Shown in pieces: positions 52,100 through 64,000 of a stretch of 64,000 nucleotides of DNA. Every line of letters starts with the position of its first letter. The stretch's first letter is position 1. The notes under the pieces are model-generated. The model searched no databases. It had not been told where the DNA came from and saw only the letters and a list, made by a program, of their open reading frames with translations. Position numbers and translations under genes: made by a program. Source of the stretch: Zingiber officinale (Eukaryota > Streptophyta > Magnoliopsida > Zingiberales > Zingiberaceae); the NCBI RefSeq assembly GCF_018446385.1, contig NC_055987.1:33367202-33431201 (forward strand), in the 5' to 3' direction.

Positions 52100-53107
52100 C
52101 CCATTAATTTTATTATCTTGTCAACCTAACTTTTTGACAAATAAAATTAATAGTTGGTATCATTTGGTCACACAAATAATAGCAGTGACTCCGATGGGGA
52201 GAATACTATTAGATGTGTCTAAGTGTATACCATTACTTGACACTAAGTCCATTAATAAGATTATGCCCTTTCCGTTGGGGAAGATGACATGCTCTTAATT
52301 AACTTCCTATAGTCATCCAAAAATGGAAGTCTGTTCTAGTGATCCACAAACAAACTCATCCGTTATGGAGGAAGTCACTCAGAGCCAACGCGCAAGCTTG
52401 TTTGCATCACTTATAAACCAGTAATGGAGACCATGAGATTTACTTAAAAATCCCTTTCCCACTTAGTTATTTATAAATGAGGAATTTTAACAATACTAGC
52501 CTACTAAATATGTAAACTAACATACACACACAGCACAATATAAAAGCAATAAATAGAAAATCTAATTTTCAACTATTATGGCTTTTATCTCTTGTTGTCC
52601 TCCGTGTGTTGTCATCCCAAGCTGCTGCCATATTTGGCCACTGCCACCGGGTCTAGCTGTCGTATCCATCTTGCTCCTAGTTCCGCTGCGCCTCTGGTCC
52701 TTAGAAGGTTCCACGCTTTGCAAGATTCGATCCGCGACATAAATAGAATTTTATATTTTGATCCTATATTCCTCGAAGGAATGTACATGTAAACTAGATC
52801 GAACATAAAATAAAATTTACATCCATCGATCCTATATTCCATAAAAGAAATGTACATGTAACTAGATCAAAAATAAAATCCTAATAAAACTAAATACAAC
52901 TCCTGCTGTATTTTATAATACAATCATGCACACACAATAAAATGCCCTTGACATGTCCAAGGGTCCAATCACACACATAATAACTATAAGTCATAATAGT
53001 TGGATCCTGCATCCACAAAGTTAGCACATCCTACTATTATCCTGCCTAAATTATGTATGACATGTGCATAATTAAACTAATACCAAATACACAGAGGCAA
53101 AACCCTA
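52100..53107 (-). other. Presumed leader region of the long-LTR copia element
   Basis: Sequence between the CACTA-like segment and the primer site. It has no Gag domain on the minus strand; 52612-52857 is an unremarkable open frame. Two near copies of a CTAGATC-A-ATAAAAT / ATTCC-GAA-GAATGTACATG module lie at 52765-52810 and 52826-52880. Confidence 0.4.
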
Positions 53108-53121
53108 GCTCTGATACCAAT

Positions 53122-55812
53122 TGTTGGTTGCTACTCGGAAAACCTAGAGGTTCCACTGTACAAAAATTTTGTACAAAAGTCTGAACCTTTTCCTAGCTAC
53201 CATGTGTTCTTTTAAATTAAATTTTGGATCGCCTGCGGAACTTAACACGTTTGATCCAAAACTTAATCTATTCGTTCTTTTAGGTTTTGACTTGGGTCTC
53301 CTGCGGAACTTAACACGTTCAACCCAAATCACCTTAAGTTATTAATTCCATTAAATATTAATTTCATTAAATATTAATTTCCATAATTGGTTCCCAGTAT
53401 TGACGTGGCGAGGCACATGACCTTCTTGGATATGGGAGCAACCACCACCGACTAGACAAAACCTTTTATGGAAAGCTAATATTTAATTTCCTAAAATAAC
53501 TTAAGGTTAACCGAAAAGAACAATCAAATCACAAGGGAAAAAAAATAAAAGAACACAATATCGAAAAACATATTCGAAATACTAGAATCGCATGCCTCTT
53601 GTATTTGGTATTATTTCCAAAAATAACTAGTATGATGCGGAAAGAAAAATTATTAGTTATACCTTTTAGAAAGACCTCTTGATCTTCTACCGTATTCCTC
53701 TTCTAACCTCGGACGTTGTGTGGGCAACGATCTTTCGAGATAAGAAACCACCAAAGCATCTTCTTTTCCTTTCTTCAAATTTCGGCCAAGCACAAAGCTT
53801 CCAAAAGATGAAGATCTTTTCCACCAACCAAGCTCCAAGGGATGTAAGCTTTCTCTCCTTCTTCCTCAAGCTAGATCTGACCACCAATTAAAACTCCATG
53901 AGCATGAAGAGGTTCGGCCACAAAGAGAAGAAGAAGAGAAGAAGAAAGGGCCGGCCACACCACCAAGGAAAAGAGGGAGAAAAATAGAATTGAGTCCTTA
54001 GCCTTGAAGCCTCCTCTACCCCCTCTTTTATAATCCTTGGTCTTGGCAAATAAGGAAAATTTAATAAAAACTTTCTTAATTCTTTTGCCATTGAAAAGGA
54101 CAATTTATTTAATTAAAAATAATTTTTCTTTTTAATTTTGCAATGGCCGGCCACACCAAGAAATCTCCAAGCAAATAAAATTTTAAACACCAATTAAAAC
54201 TTCCTTATTTGCTTCCGGAAATTTAAAAAAATTTCTCAATAATTTTTATCCCTTCATGATTGGTTTATAAAAAGGAAATTTAATAAATTAAAATCTTTCT
54301 TTTAAACATGTGGATAAAAAGAAAGTTATCTCTATAAATTAAAATCTCTTTTAATCTACAAATAAGGAAAGATATCAAATCTTTTCTTAATCTTTTGTAG
54401 AAACTTATAAAAGAGAATATTTAATTTTAAACTCTCTTTTAAATCATGAACATGATTAAAAAGGAAAGTTTTCTTAAAATTTAAAATCCTCCTTTAATCA
54501 ACAAATAAGGAAAGATTTCAAATTTTAAACTCTCTTTTAAACATGTAGATGATTTACAAATAAGGAAAGTTTTTACCAAAAATTAAAACCATCCTTTTAA
54601 ACTACAAATAAGGAAAGAGATTGATCTCTTCTCTTAATCTTTTGTAGAAAGCTATAAAAGGAAATTTTTAATTTTTAAACTCTCTTTTAAAATCCTGATA
54701 TCCACATAAGAAATAATTTTAATAAAAATCCTCTTTAATATTCTAGTGGTCGGCCACCTAAGCTTGGGACCCAAGCTTTGGCCGGCCACCTACATGGCTC
54801 ATCCACTTGGTCTTGGCCGGCCCTAGCTTGGGTTCCAAGCTAGCTTGGCCGACCCCATTGGATGGGTAAGAAGGTGGGTATGCGGTCGGTATAAATCTCT
54901 ATATACTAGAGGCTACGATAGGGACCGAGAGGAGGAATTGGTTTTGGTCTCCCGATAAAATTAAGCATCCTGTGCTCGCCCTGAACACATAACTTAATTT
55001 TATCAATAATAATTGATTCCACTAGAGAACTATTATTGATCTACCGCACCAATCCCAAATTACATTTTGGGCTCCTTCTTATTACGAGTGTGTTAGTCTC
55101 CCTGTGTTTAAGATAACAATGTCCACTAATTAAGTAAGTTACCGACAACTCACTTAATTAATATCTAGTCCAAGAGTAGTACCACTCAACTTCATTGTCA
55201 TGCCGGACTAAGTCCACCTGCAGGGTTTAACATGACAACCTTATGAGCTCCTCTTGGGGACATTCTCAACCTAGATTACTAGGACACAGTTTCCTTCTAT
55301 AATCAACAACACACACTATAAGTGATATCATTTCCCAACTTATCGGGCTTATTGATTTATCGAACTAAATCTCACCCATTGATAAATTAAAGAAATAAAT
55401 ATCAAATATATGTGCTTGTTATTATATTAGGATTAAGAGCACACACTTCCATAATAACTGAGGTATTTGTTCCTTCATAAAGTCAGTATAAAAGGAACGA
55501 CCTCAAATGGTCCTACTCAATACACTCTAAGTGTACTAGTGTAATTATATAGTTAAGATAAACTAATACCTAATTACACTACGACCTTCCAATGGTTTGT
55601 TCCTTTCCATCTTGATCGTGAACTACTGTTTATAATTTATAAGGTACTGATAACATGATCTTCTGTGTGTGACACCATACACCATGTTATCTACAATATA
55701 AATTAATTGAACAACTACATTTATCACAAATGTAGACATTTGACCAATGTGATTCTTATTTATAGATAAATGTTTTATACCAAAAGCTAGGTTTTTAGTA
55801 TACATTCTAACA
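53122..55812 (-). repeat. 5' LTR of the long-LTR copia element
   Basis: Partner of 43527-46206; differences are scattered single bases and a few short indels, such as an extra copy of ATTAATTTC-ATTAAATATT near 53345-53375. Confidence 0.9.
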
Positions 55813-55817
55813 ATTCT

Positions 55818-58800
55818 AAGCATTATTCGTTCTGTCATCATGCCTGGTCATGTAGATGCTTCATGGAAATCTAATCTGTATATGTTGGAGTAGTTTCAAC
55901 AGTTCCTTGCTTCACAACCCTCTGCCATGTCAGCTTCCTCTCGTATATGTTTATCATTATTTAGTATTTTATGTATATCTTCATTCTTATGGGATTTGGA
56001 CTCTGGTGCCGCCATCATATGCCATCTAATTATCATCTTTTGTTTCTTTTTATCCCCGTTCATCTATATATATTGTGACGGTTGATGGTACTACTATGTC
56101 ATTAGTAGGTATTGGTTCAATTGTTACATTTTGTTTATCTCTTATTGATGTTTATTATATTTTGACTCTTACTTTAAATCTTGTTTCTGTTAGTCAATTA
56201 TGTGAGTCTAGATACCTAGTCTCTTTTTTTCATCCAATTGTTATGTTCAGGAACCACAATCTCAGAGGTTGATTGGGATAGGTCGTAGGCAAAGAAGACT
56301 CTATGTTTTAGATCAACTCAAAGTACCATAAATTGTAGCTTCAAGTGTGGATTTATCATCTTTTCATGTGAATCATTCATCTTCTGATTTTTATTTGTGA
56401 CACTCTTGTTTAGATAATATTTCAGCATCTCGTTTGCATTTTTTAGCTTCTACAAGAGTATCAGGATCTTTAAAAAGTTCTGATATTTCTGATTATACTA
56501 GTTGTAAACTGGCTAAATTTTCTGTCTTACCATTTTCTGAAAGTCTTTCTTTTTCTTCTGCTTCATTTGATCTTATTCATTCTGATGTGTGGGGATCCTC
56601 TCCTATTTCTACAAAAGGGGGAGGGGTTAAGGTATTATGTTTCGTTTATTGATGATTACACTCGTTATACTTGGGTTTATCTTATAAAACACATGTATGA
56701 TTATCTTACCATTTTCAACAACTTCAGAGCTCTTGTGAAAACTCAACATTCTAGTGTCATAAAGTATTTTCGTTGTGATTTATGGGGTGAATGTACTTCG
56801 AATCATTTTTTACAATTACTTGCTTCTGATTGTACTATTCATCAAACCTTTTGTACAGATACTCCTGAATAGAATGGTGTGGTTGAACGAAAACATAAGC
56901 ATCTTGTTAAAACAACCTGTTCATTTTTATTGTCTCCCAGTGTTCCTAGTACCTTTTGGGGGTAAGCAATCCTTACCGCTTCTTATGTGATTAATAGAAT
57001 TCCAACCTCACACAATTTAGGTTTGTCACGTTTTGAAAAAATTATATGGCCATGCTCCTCTCCATTTATCTTTACGTGTTTTTGGTTGTATTTGCTTTGT
57101 CCTTTATCCACATGTCGAGCGTAATAAATTAGTCTCTCGGTATGCTCTTTATGTCTTTTTGGATTATGATGTTACTCAAAAAGGATATCGTTGCTTTGAT
57201 CCCGTTAGTCAAAAATTGTATGTCTCTTGTCATGTTGTGTTTCTTGAGCATATTCCATTCTTTTCTATTCTAGCTAGTTCACATAATATGACAAAGTCAT
57301 ATCAACTTTGTATTGATCCTTTCAATACCGACATTGAGAAAGTTTTACTCTCAGCTCCTATTGGTAGCTCAACTGAATCTGATACTTTGGTTCCTAAGAT
57401 ATCCGCTCCACATGCTCCTCCTTCTGCCACCACCCAATCATCTCCTGAGGTTGCGGATGATCCTTCTCTCTACCGTCGTCAATCCACTCATGTTCGTAAG
57501 TCTACTAAACTCTCAGATTTTACTTACTCTTGTTATTCTCATTCTTTTGCTTCATTTGTTGTATCTATTCATTGTCTTTCTGAGCCTGCATGTTATAGAT
57601 AAGTTGTTTGTAACCCACTTTGGTAGAGTACTATAGCTGAGGAACTAACTGCTTTGCATCAGACTCATATATGAGATTTGGTTCTGTTGCCACCTGGAAA
57701 ACATACTGGATGTATAGATCAAAACTAAATCTGATGGATCTATCGAGTGATACAAATCTCGTCTTATTTCTAAAGGTTATTCTTAGGTATATGACATGAA
57801 TTAAGAGGAAACATTTGCTCATGTTGTAAAAATGATGACTGTTTGTACTCTGATTGTTGTTGCTTCTGTTCATCAATGGAGAATATCTCAGATGGATGTC
57901 AAGAATGCATTTCTAAATGGTGACCTTCATAAAAAAGTTTATATGTCACCTCCTCTTGGTATTTCACACCAACCTGGTGAAGTTTGCAGGCTTCGTATAG
58001 AGCTTTATGGTCTCAAACAAGCACGTCGTGCTTGTTTGAGAAGTTCTCTACAGTGATTATTTTGCTTGGTTTTCATCCTATTAATCATGATTTGACATTG
58101 TTTGTTAGATATACAAGTACAGGTTGTATTCTTTTATCATTATATGTTGATGATATGATTATTACTGGTGATGATTCTGATGGAATTACTTTCCTGAAGT
58201 CTGAGTTGGCTCATCGTTTTGCTAGTATGCTACGCTACTTTCTGGGTATTGAGGTTGCTTATTCCCCAAAAGGTTATCTTTTATCCCAGTCAAAGTATAT
58301 ATTCGATCTGTTTGAGCGTATTCGTCTTACTGATAATAGAGTCGTTGATACTCCTATTGAGACTAATGCTCGATATTCTTCATCTGATGGCTCACCTTTG
58401 TTGGATCCTAGTTTGTATAGAACTATTGTTGGAAGCTTAGTTTATCTGACTATGACTCATCCAGATATTGCATATGCTATTCATGTGGTTAGTCAATTTG
58501 TCCCTGCAGCAACTACAGTTCATTGGACTGCTATTCTTCGTATTCTCAGGTATCTTTGGGGTACTCAATTTCAAAGACTTTTATTTCCTTTTACTTCATC
58601 TCTTGAACTATGTGCATACTCTAATATAGATTGAGTTGGTGATCTTATGGATTGTAAATCTACCACTGTCTTCTACATTTTTTTTTGGCGATTTTCTCAT
58701 TTCTTGGAAGAGTAAGAAGCAAGATATTATTTCTAGATCTTTCATAGAAGCTGAGTATCGTGTCATGACCTCAACTACTTGTGAGATTGTTTGGTTGCGT

Positions 58801-59085
58801 TGGTTACTTGCAAATATGAGTATTTCTCTTCATCAACCTATTCCGTTATATTGTGATAATCAGAGTGCTATTCAAATTACATGCAATTTAATTTTTCATG
58901 AGCGAATTAAACACATTGAAATTGATTGTCACGTTACTCATCACTATCTTCAGATTGACACAATTACATTACCTTTTGTTCCTTTAAAGTTACAGATTGC
59001 TGATATGTTTACCAAGTCACATTTTACTTCATGCTTTCGTTTCTTATCTGACAAACTCTCAATGCTTCTAGCTGTAGCATCATGA
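55818..59085 (+). pseudogene. Copia polyprotein: protease, integrase, RT, RNase H
   Basis: In order on the plus strand: protease WDLDSGA near 55990-56010; pre-integrase region 56075-56272; integrase with LIHSDVWGS, FIDDYTRYTWVYLIK, FRCDLWGE and NGVVERKHKH (about 56560-56920), giving the D, D, E triad; a connector with VFGCICFVLYPHVERNK (57033-57602); RT with QMDVKNAFLNGDLHKKVY (57832-58056) and [14 protein letters not shown] (57984-58634); RNase H with RSFIEAEYRVMTS, YCDNQSAIQI and the C-terminus LQIADMFTK (58636-59085). At least eight stops or shifts lie between these pieces, so it is an old dead copy. It is the older of the copia elements. Confidence 0.9.
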
Positions 59086-59098
59086 GTTTGAGGGGAGA

Positions 59099-59278
59099 TA
59101 TTAGATTATATATATTTAACTGTTTATAACTTTTAGGGTAATTTGGTCTTTTCCCTTTTTATATTTAGAGTTTAGAGTTTCTTAACTAAACTATATAAAG
59201 ACCTTATACTCTGTATTTCCAATTATAAATTTTGGATTCAATAATATGACTAGTTTTTTCTTTTTCTTAATTTCTACA
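59099..59278 (+). repeat. 3' LTR of the short-LTR copia element
   Basis: 180 bp, same length as the rejoined left LTR. Ends TTTCTACA directly before the ATT-rich microsatellite (59279-59302). Confidence 0.85.
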
Positions 59279-59302
59279 TTATTATTATTATTATTATTAT
59301 TT
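59279..59302. repeat. (TTA)n microsatellite at the insertion locus
   Basis: About eight TTA units following the right LTR; the left side of the transposon block (16485-16496 and 41619-41629) is also TTA/ATT-rich, so the block landed in this simple sequence. Confidence 0.8.
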
Positions 59303-62300
59303 AATTGACTCCAACTTACACCCCACATAAATTTTCATAAATTGAAAATTTTTTACAGTGAACGACCCATAAGTCCAGTGTTCTTAAGTTAATTGTCCAT
59401 TAAGAAAAATTTATCTGTTAATTCGTCGAAGTTAAGATTTGATCCTTAAATATCTAAGAAACTAAGAAAGCACTTGCCGCTCCACCATTGCCCCGGAGGC
59501 ATGAAGTGTTCTAATTATTTGAGTTGGCATGAAGTATTCTAATTTGTTCCCGCACAATGGTTAGATCTCCAATTGTAGATTTCAAGAATTTCAAGATCAA
59601 GCTTCAATTATAGTGAATTATAGGAGATTTTTCCTCCAATGAATAGTCGACTTGAGAAAGTAGACCGTCTAGATAGACCAATATGAGTGCCTCTTAATTT
59701 ATCTTGATGTCTAGTAGAAAATTTATGTGGAAGTAATCTTCAAAATTAATTGATTTGAATTCAGTTCTTAATTAAAAATAATTCAATAATTCGGACTAAT
59801 GTCCTATTGAGGCCTTAGTTTTAATACCAAGTTGCACTTAAGCAAAGTGGGCTCCTGGTTTGGTAAAAATTAGGTAAAAGATGATTAGGCTCGCAATGTC
59901 TCTGTCAGTTCATCCTAACAAGAAAGGTAAATCACAGTAATTAAGAGATAAAACATATCTTCCAAAAAGCTCATTGATTAGCAAAAGATTCAATCGAAAT
60001 TTAAAAATTAGTCCAGTGGATACTTGAAGTTCAGTCTTTTTTTTAATATTGATTATTTCATTATATTGATTCAGTTTCGATTATAAATTTTATCAATTAA
60101 ACTGATTAAGTTTTTTTATTAAATAAAACAATTAAGAAATATTAATGTTTACTTTTTCGATCAGGTTGAAAAAAAAATTATGTTAGTTCAATTTAATTTT
60201 AATGGAACGATCACCCCTATAATACTAGCTGGGCCTAGATACGATTATGGTAAAGACACGTTTTAATCTCAAAATCTCATATAATAATATCTCATATTTT
60301 AATTATCACAGTGGCTGAAGAGGACCTTAATAATTCGATCCTTAAACAATAACTATATTGCTTGATTGAACCTTATCTTGTTCCATCTATACATCCAATT
60401 TATTGCCCTTGGGATAATGGTGTCACTAGAATGATTTCTCAGATTTCCAATCCTCTAAATATTGAGTCCAATTATAGTAAACTAACAAATAAATTTTCTT
60501 TAATAAATGATTAATTTAAAAATATTGGACTGTTGGATCGTCTATTATGAATATTTCTTAATTTATCTTAATTAATAATCGATAGAAAACTTTTATAGTA
60601 TTACATCGATTAGGCCACATAAGTTGAATATACGAAGTTAACTAAAAAAATTAAAAAAAAAAAAAAAAAAACATCTAATTTGTTAGTCACGCTTGGTGTC
60701 CACCCAATTCATCTATTCATCATATTCAGTCTGTTAAGTTACATTATCAAATGAGTGATTTATTGAAATAATTTTTGTAATCTCAAATTATCCATTCAAA
60801 TATTAGAATAAAAGTAAAAGTAGTGAGTGAACCATCTCCACTATATCTACTTCTAAATATACATAAGGTTTTTTGATACGAGTGAGCAAAATAAAATTAA
60901 AAGAATAAAAATCAAATCAAATCACTCTCATTGCACTGATCGAATTGAATGACATGACAAGAGGAATATCACTTTGATTAAAACTAATCAAATATGAAGA
61001 TTAGTTTGTTTCCATACAATTTTACAATTTACGTGAATTTCAAAACAGAATTTGAAAAAAAAAAACATTTCTTAAAAAATATTGGAGATGTTTATTTTTC
61101 TTAAATAAATTTACCTGGAGATAGATGAAAAACTTCCATGAGCTAATTGCCTACGAGATTAGTTGGGTTGACATCTAAATTATCCAAACAATAATAATAA
61201 CAATAAAATAAAAAGGTTTCTAATAAAGCACAAAATAATTTCCGTTTTTAGAATCAGATTTATAAATAGTGTTCTCTAATACTATCAATAATTATATTAT
61301 CTACTACTAATAAGTGAACTAATTCATATAATTTAAAAGAGCATGTAATATTGTAATATGACTAATAGACCACCAACATTCTAGAATTTCACTTGAGATT
61401 GATCTCCTTGCACATTTAAAATCGTTCAATTTGGGGCTACGACAACGCAAAACAGGCGAATATAATCCAACGACAACGCAATCAAGAAAGCGTAGACCAG
61501 AATAGTACAACAAAAAACTTGCAGTACAGTTGATCTCGTTGTACTGATTTGGAATGGAACGCTCATCAAAAATCAATTTGTACTTCCAAATTCCAATTGC
61601 AGTACCAGAGCTTACCAAATCCGCAAGACAATGCAGTACCATAAGTTCTCATAAATACATCCAATTCCTAATCTCTTTCGGAGAGACCAACAACAATATC
61701 ACAGGAGAAGAAGAGGAGGAGGTAAGTTCATGCGAGTGGAGAGAGGGCGAGGAGGGCAAGACGGGGACGAGGCAGAGCATGGGACGGGGTCAACAACAAA
61801 TGCTAGGTTGCTGCTCTTTCCATGCACTGCCTCTTCCCTGGCTCTCCCCTATCTAGCTGGTCTCTTCCTCTCTTCATTCAACTCAGTACAACAGTGTTTA
61901 TAATGAGAGTTTCTTTCGTGTCTATTTCACTATTATTTAACTCCTTTTCGTGATAACTACTACTGAACACAGATTGATTGCTAAGCCTGAAAGTATTCGA
62001 AGTTTATTGTTACAGATAAAAAAGAGGAAGAAGGAAAAGAAGCTCACCGGGAACACTGGCGGCACATGAGACGGCCTAGATTTTCAACAATGATAAAGAC
62101 TGCATGAAGATGTGTTTTAGATTGATCCAAATAGGAAAAGATAGAATCTAGATATGTTCAATGATATATTGAATGTATTGTGCAAAAATATGTCCCAACT
62201 ATCTCATACACTGATGATGATTACTTGATTAGTGTATGTATATTAACATTTTCAAACAACAAATAGTGCAATCATCCTATTATATACCAGACATTATGTC

Positions 62301-62965
62301 TGTTTTTAACAAGATCTTCAAGGTGCTGCATTTATAGACATGCTCTGTTAAGCAGGATAAAACTATACAGATGCTCTTGTGTTGAAAAGACTCACCCATC
62401 ATTTGATCACGCATCCAAAGCTTCTAAACAACAGCCTCATCCTGCAGAGCTTACAAGAGAATTATGATTATGAAGACCATTAAACGAGTAGGGAAAATCT
62501 GCTTAGAATAGAAAATTTGAACCCAAGTCAATCCGGCCATCTTTTACTGAATCTGCAAGAAAAAAAAGAAAAAGAAAGAGAAGATGATAAATTTGACTCT
62601 GAAATCATACAACCCTTCACATAATTTCCTCAATGTACAAGCGGTTCTTCAGCCACATTACTGAAGGAACATTTTGCAAGCAGTCACCAGACTGGATTTA
62701 GAAACAAATCAGTTCCAAATGTTCTAGACGGGTTTCCTTGAAATGAGATAGACACATTCAAGCACAAACCATTTTGCGTGACCTTGCTCCTAGTATTTCC
62801 TTTTTCTGTAAGACAGCTGCTAACTAAGTATATGCATAAGTCATGTGATACAATTCACATACCAAAAAGATATGCTTCTTACGTAAAATCAGAAAGGAAC
62901 TGAACCATGATAATTGAATTTGATTTAATGTGAACAATGGTCAAACATACTATATTTCAAAATTA
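59303..62965. other. Intergenic AT-rich region without a supported gene
   Basis: Contains an A-homopolymer near 60650-60671 and patches of balanced sequence at 61380-61900 and 62000-62800. Open frames at 61319-61642 (-) and 61554-61856 (+) overlap each other and have no family features. If a gene lies here I cannot see its exons. Confidence 0.35.
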
Positions 62966-64000
62966 ATAACAACAATAACAACCAAACTTAATCCTGCTAG
63001 GTGGGATCCACTATATGAATTCTTTTACGCCATTTAGCTCTATCTCGTATTATATCATTATCTATACTTAAATACATTTTATCTTGTTTTATCGTTGCTA
63101 ACCCATTCTTTTTTGGTTTTCGTCATTTGATATGCATATTTGTCATAGTTTCACATCGCCTGAACATTTATTAACCGTCTAAGCGCATGTTCATACCATC
63201 TTAAACGTGTGTCTCGGAGTTTTCCCTAAATAAATACAACTTCGACTCTCTTTTTAATACTTTCATTTCTTATTTTATCCATCTTTGTATATCCACACAT
63301 CCACCTTAGTATCTTCATCTCTGCAGCTCTCATCTTTTGTTTATGTGCTCGAGGTATAGCCAATATTCCATGTCATATAACATAGCAGGTCTAAGTTTTA
63401 GAGGTACTTTACGATCACATAAAACACTCAACGTTGTCCTCTATTTCAACCATCCTACTTGTATTTTATGTAAGATATCTCTCAATCCCTTCATCATTTT
63501 ACAAAAATGATCATAAATACTATAAGCTCTCCGTTTCTCGTCATCTCCTATCTTAACAATTGTCTCATTATGTCTAATATTGCTAAACTTAAATTTTATA
63601 TATTCTGTCTTTACTCTACTAAGCCTAAAACTTTTCACCTCTAATATTTTCCGTCAAGATTTTAGTTTAGTATTTACTCTTTCACGTGTCTCATCTACCA
63701 AAATAATATCATCTACAAACAATATACACCACAGTATTGTATCTTGAATGTGTCCAGAATGCGTCCATGATTAATGTAAAAAGATAGAGAGAGCTGATCG
63801 TTAATGTAACCCTATCTTTATTGGAAATACTTTAGTTAATTCATCTGAAATCTTCACTCTGATCCTTAATTAATTCAATATATATTATGCTAACTCTTCT
63901 CTTTTCTAAAATTTTCTATATAATTTCTCTTAGAATTTTATCATAAGCTTTTTTTAAAGTTACCATGGGTAGATTTTGCTTTTGCTCCGGATACTTTTCA
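62966..64000 (-). mobile_element. RTE-type LINE, 3' part, running off the window
   Basis: On the minus strand from 64000: the RT start motif reads like LKKAYDKILREII (usual form LEKAYDRVPREV), then a segment matching the FADD region, the KTEYI block with RLSRVKTEYIKFKFSNI (63638-63441), and MRAAEMKILRWMCG near 63330. It ends with a GGATCCCACCTAGCAGGATT block and a TTGTTATTGTTGTT tail. Multiple stops show it is dead. The sequence is cut by the window end; endonuclease would lie beyond. Confidence 0.8.

Larger units (their letters stand above)
43527..55812 (-). mobile_element. Long-LTR Ty1/copia element nested in the copia gag region
   Basis: LTRs 43527-46206 (2680 bp) and 53122-55812 (2691 bp) are near-identical and begin TGTTGGTTGC on the plus strand. 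Target duplication ATTCT at 43522-43526 and 55813-55817. On the minus strand a Met-initiator primer site TGGTATCAGAGC (53108-53119) lies 2 nt from the right LTR and AAGTGGGAGAT abuts the left LTR, so the coding strand is minus. The high similarity of the LTRs suggests a fairly recent insertion. Yet pol is badly decayed and gag is not recognisable, and a CACTA transposon lies inside, so this copy may descend from an already defective element. Confidence 0.9.
41630..59278 (+). mobile_element. Decayed short-LTR Ty1/copia element, host of nested insertions
   Basis: The left LTR is in two pieces, 41630-41723 and 43033-43117, split by a solo LTR; the right LTR is 59099-59278 (180 bp). Target duplication TTATT is at 41625-41629 and 59279-59283. 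A Met-initiator primer site TGGTATCAGAGCAAGG starts at 43118, immediately after the left LTR, and GAGTTTGAGGGGAGA precedes the right LTR. The LTRs share ATATATATTTA, TAGGGTAATTTGGTC and GGATTCAATAATATG blocks. The first base pair of the right LTR reads TA, not TG. The coding part is full of stops. Confidence 0.88.

Noticed and set aside
61319-61856. Two overlapping open frames as possible genes
   Set aside because: They overlap in opposite directions, have no family features or splice support, and lie in low-complexity GAGGA-type sequence.

Overview
The window looks like nuclear DNA of a flowering plant. It has spliced genes with GT-AG introns (and two GC-AG introns), AT-rich spacers, and a dense nest of LTR retrotransposons. 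Repeat style suggests a monocot, possibly the ginger order, but that is a weak guess. No bacterial, organellar or CRISPR signal was seen.

Host left arm (1-16496). Three ordinary genes: a plant guanosine deaminase on the + strand (exons at 1487-1677, 4259-4363 and 4449-4637; first exon not found); a complete six-exon GH28 polygalacturonase-like gene on the - strand (5243-7733); and a complete seven-exon CHUP1/IPGA1-like coiled-coil gene on the - strand (12881-15006). Between them lie a small LTR element (TRIM, 8944-10119) with intact target-site duplications and an interior made of minisatellite, a family of four diverged repeats, and a short RTE-LINE tail inside the deaminase intron.

Transposon block (16497-59278, about 42.8 kb). 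Two stacks sit next to each other in what was an ATT-rich microsatellite. Stack A is a 25-kb Ty3/gypsy element of the Tat type (16497-41618, coding strand -) with gag, protease, RT, RNase H, a second RNase H and integrase. Its long 3' region carries a 73-bp tandem array and three antisense units on the + strand, two of them paralogous spliced genes resembling the Pfam 'putative gypsy type transposon' (Transposase_28) family. A gag-only, Met-tRNA-primed LTR element (TR-GAG type, 31609-38109) has inserted into its polyprotein. Stack B is a decayed short-LTR Ty1/copia element (41630-59278, +). Its 5' LTR is split by a solo LTR (41724-43027), and its gag region is split by a long-LTR copia element (43527-55812, -). 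That element in turn carries a CACTA-type DNA transposon from 49031 holding pieces of host genes (a glucose-6-phosphate/phosphate translocator, an RCD1/SRO PARP-like protein, and one unidentified intact exon).

Host right arm (59279-64000). AT-rich spacer with no gene I can support, then a minus-strand RTE-type LINE running off the right edge.

All LTR boundaries were placed by eye from TG...CA ends, matching 5-bp target duplications, primer-binding sites and polypurine tracts.
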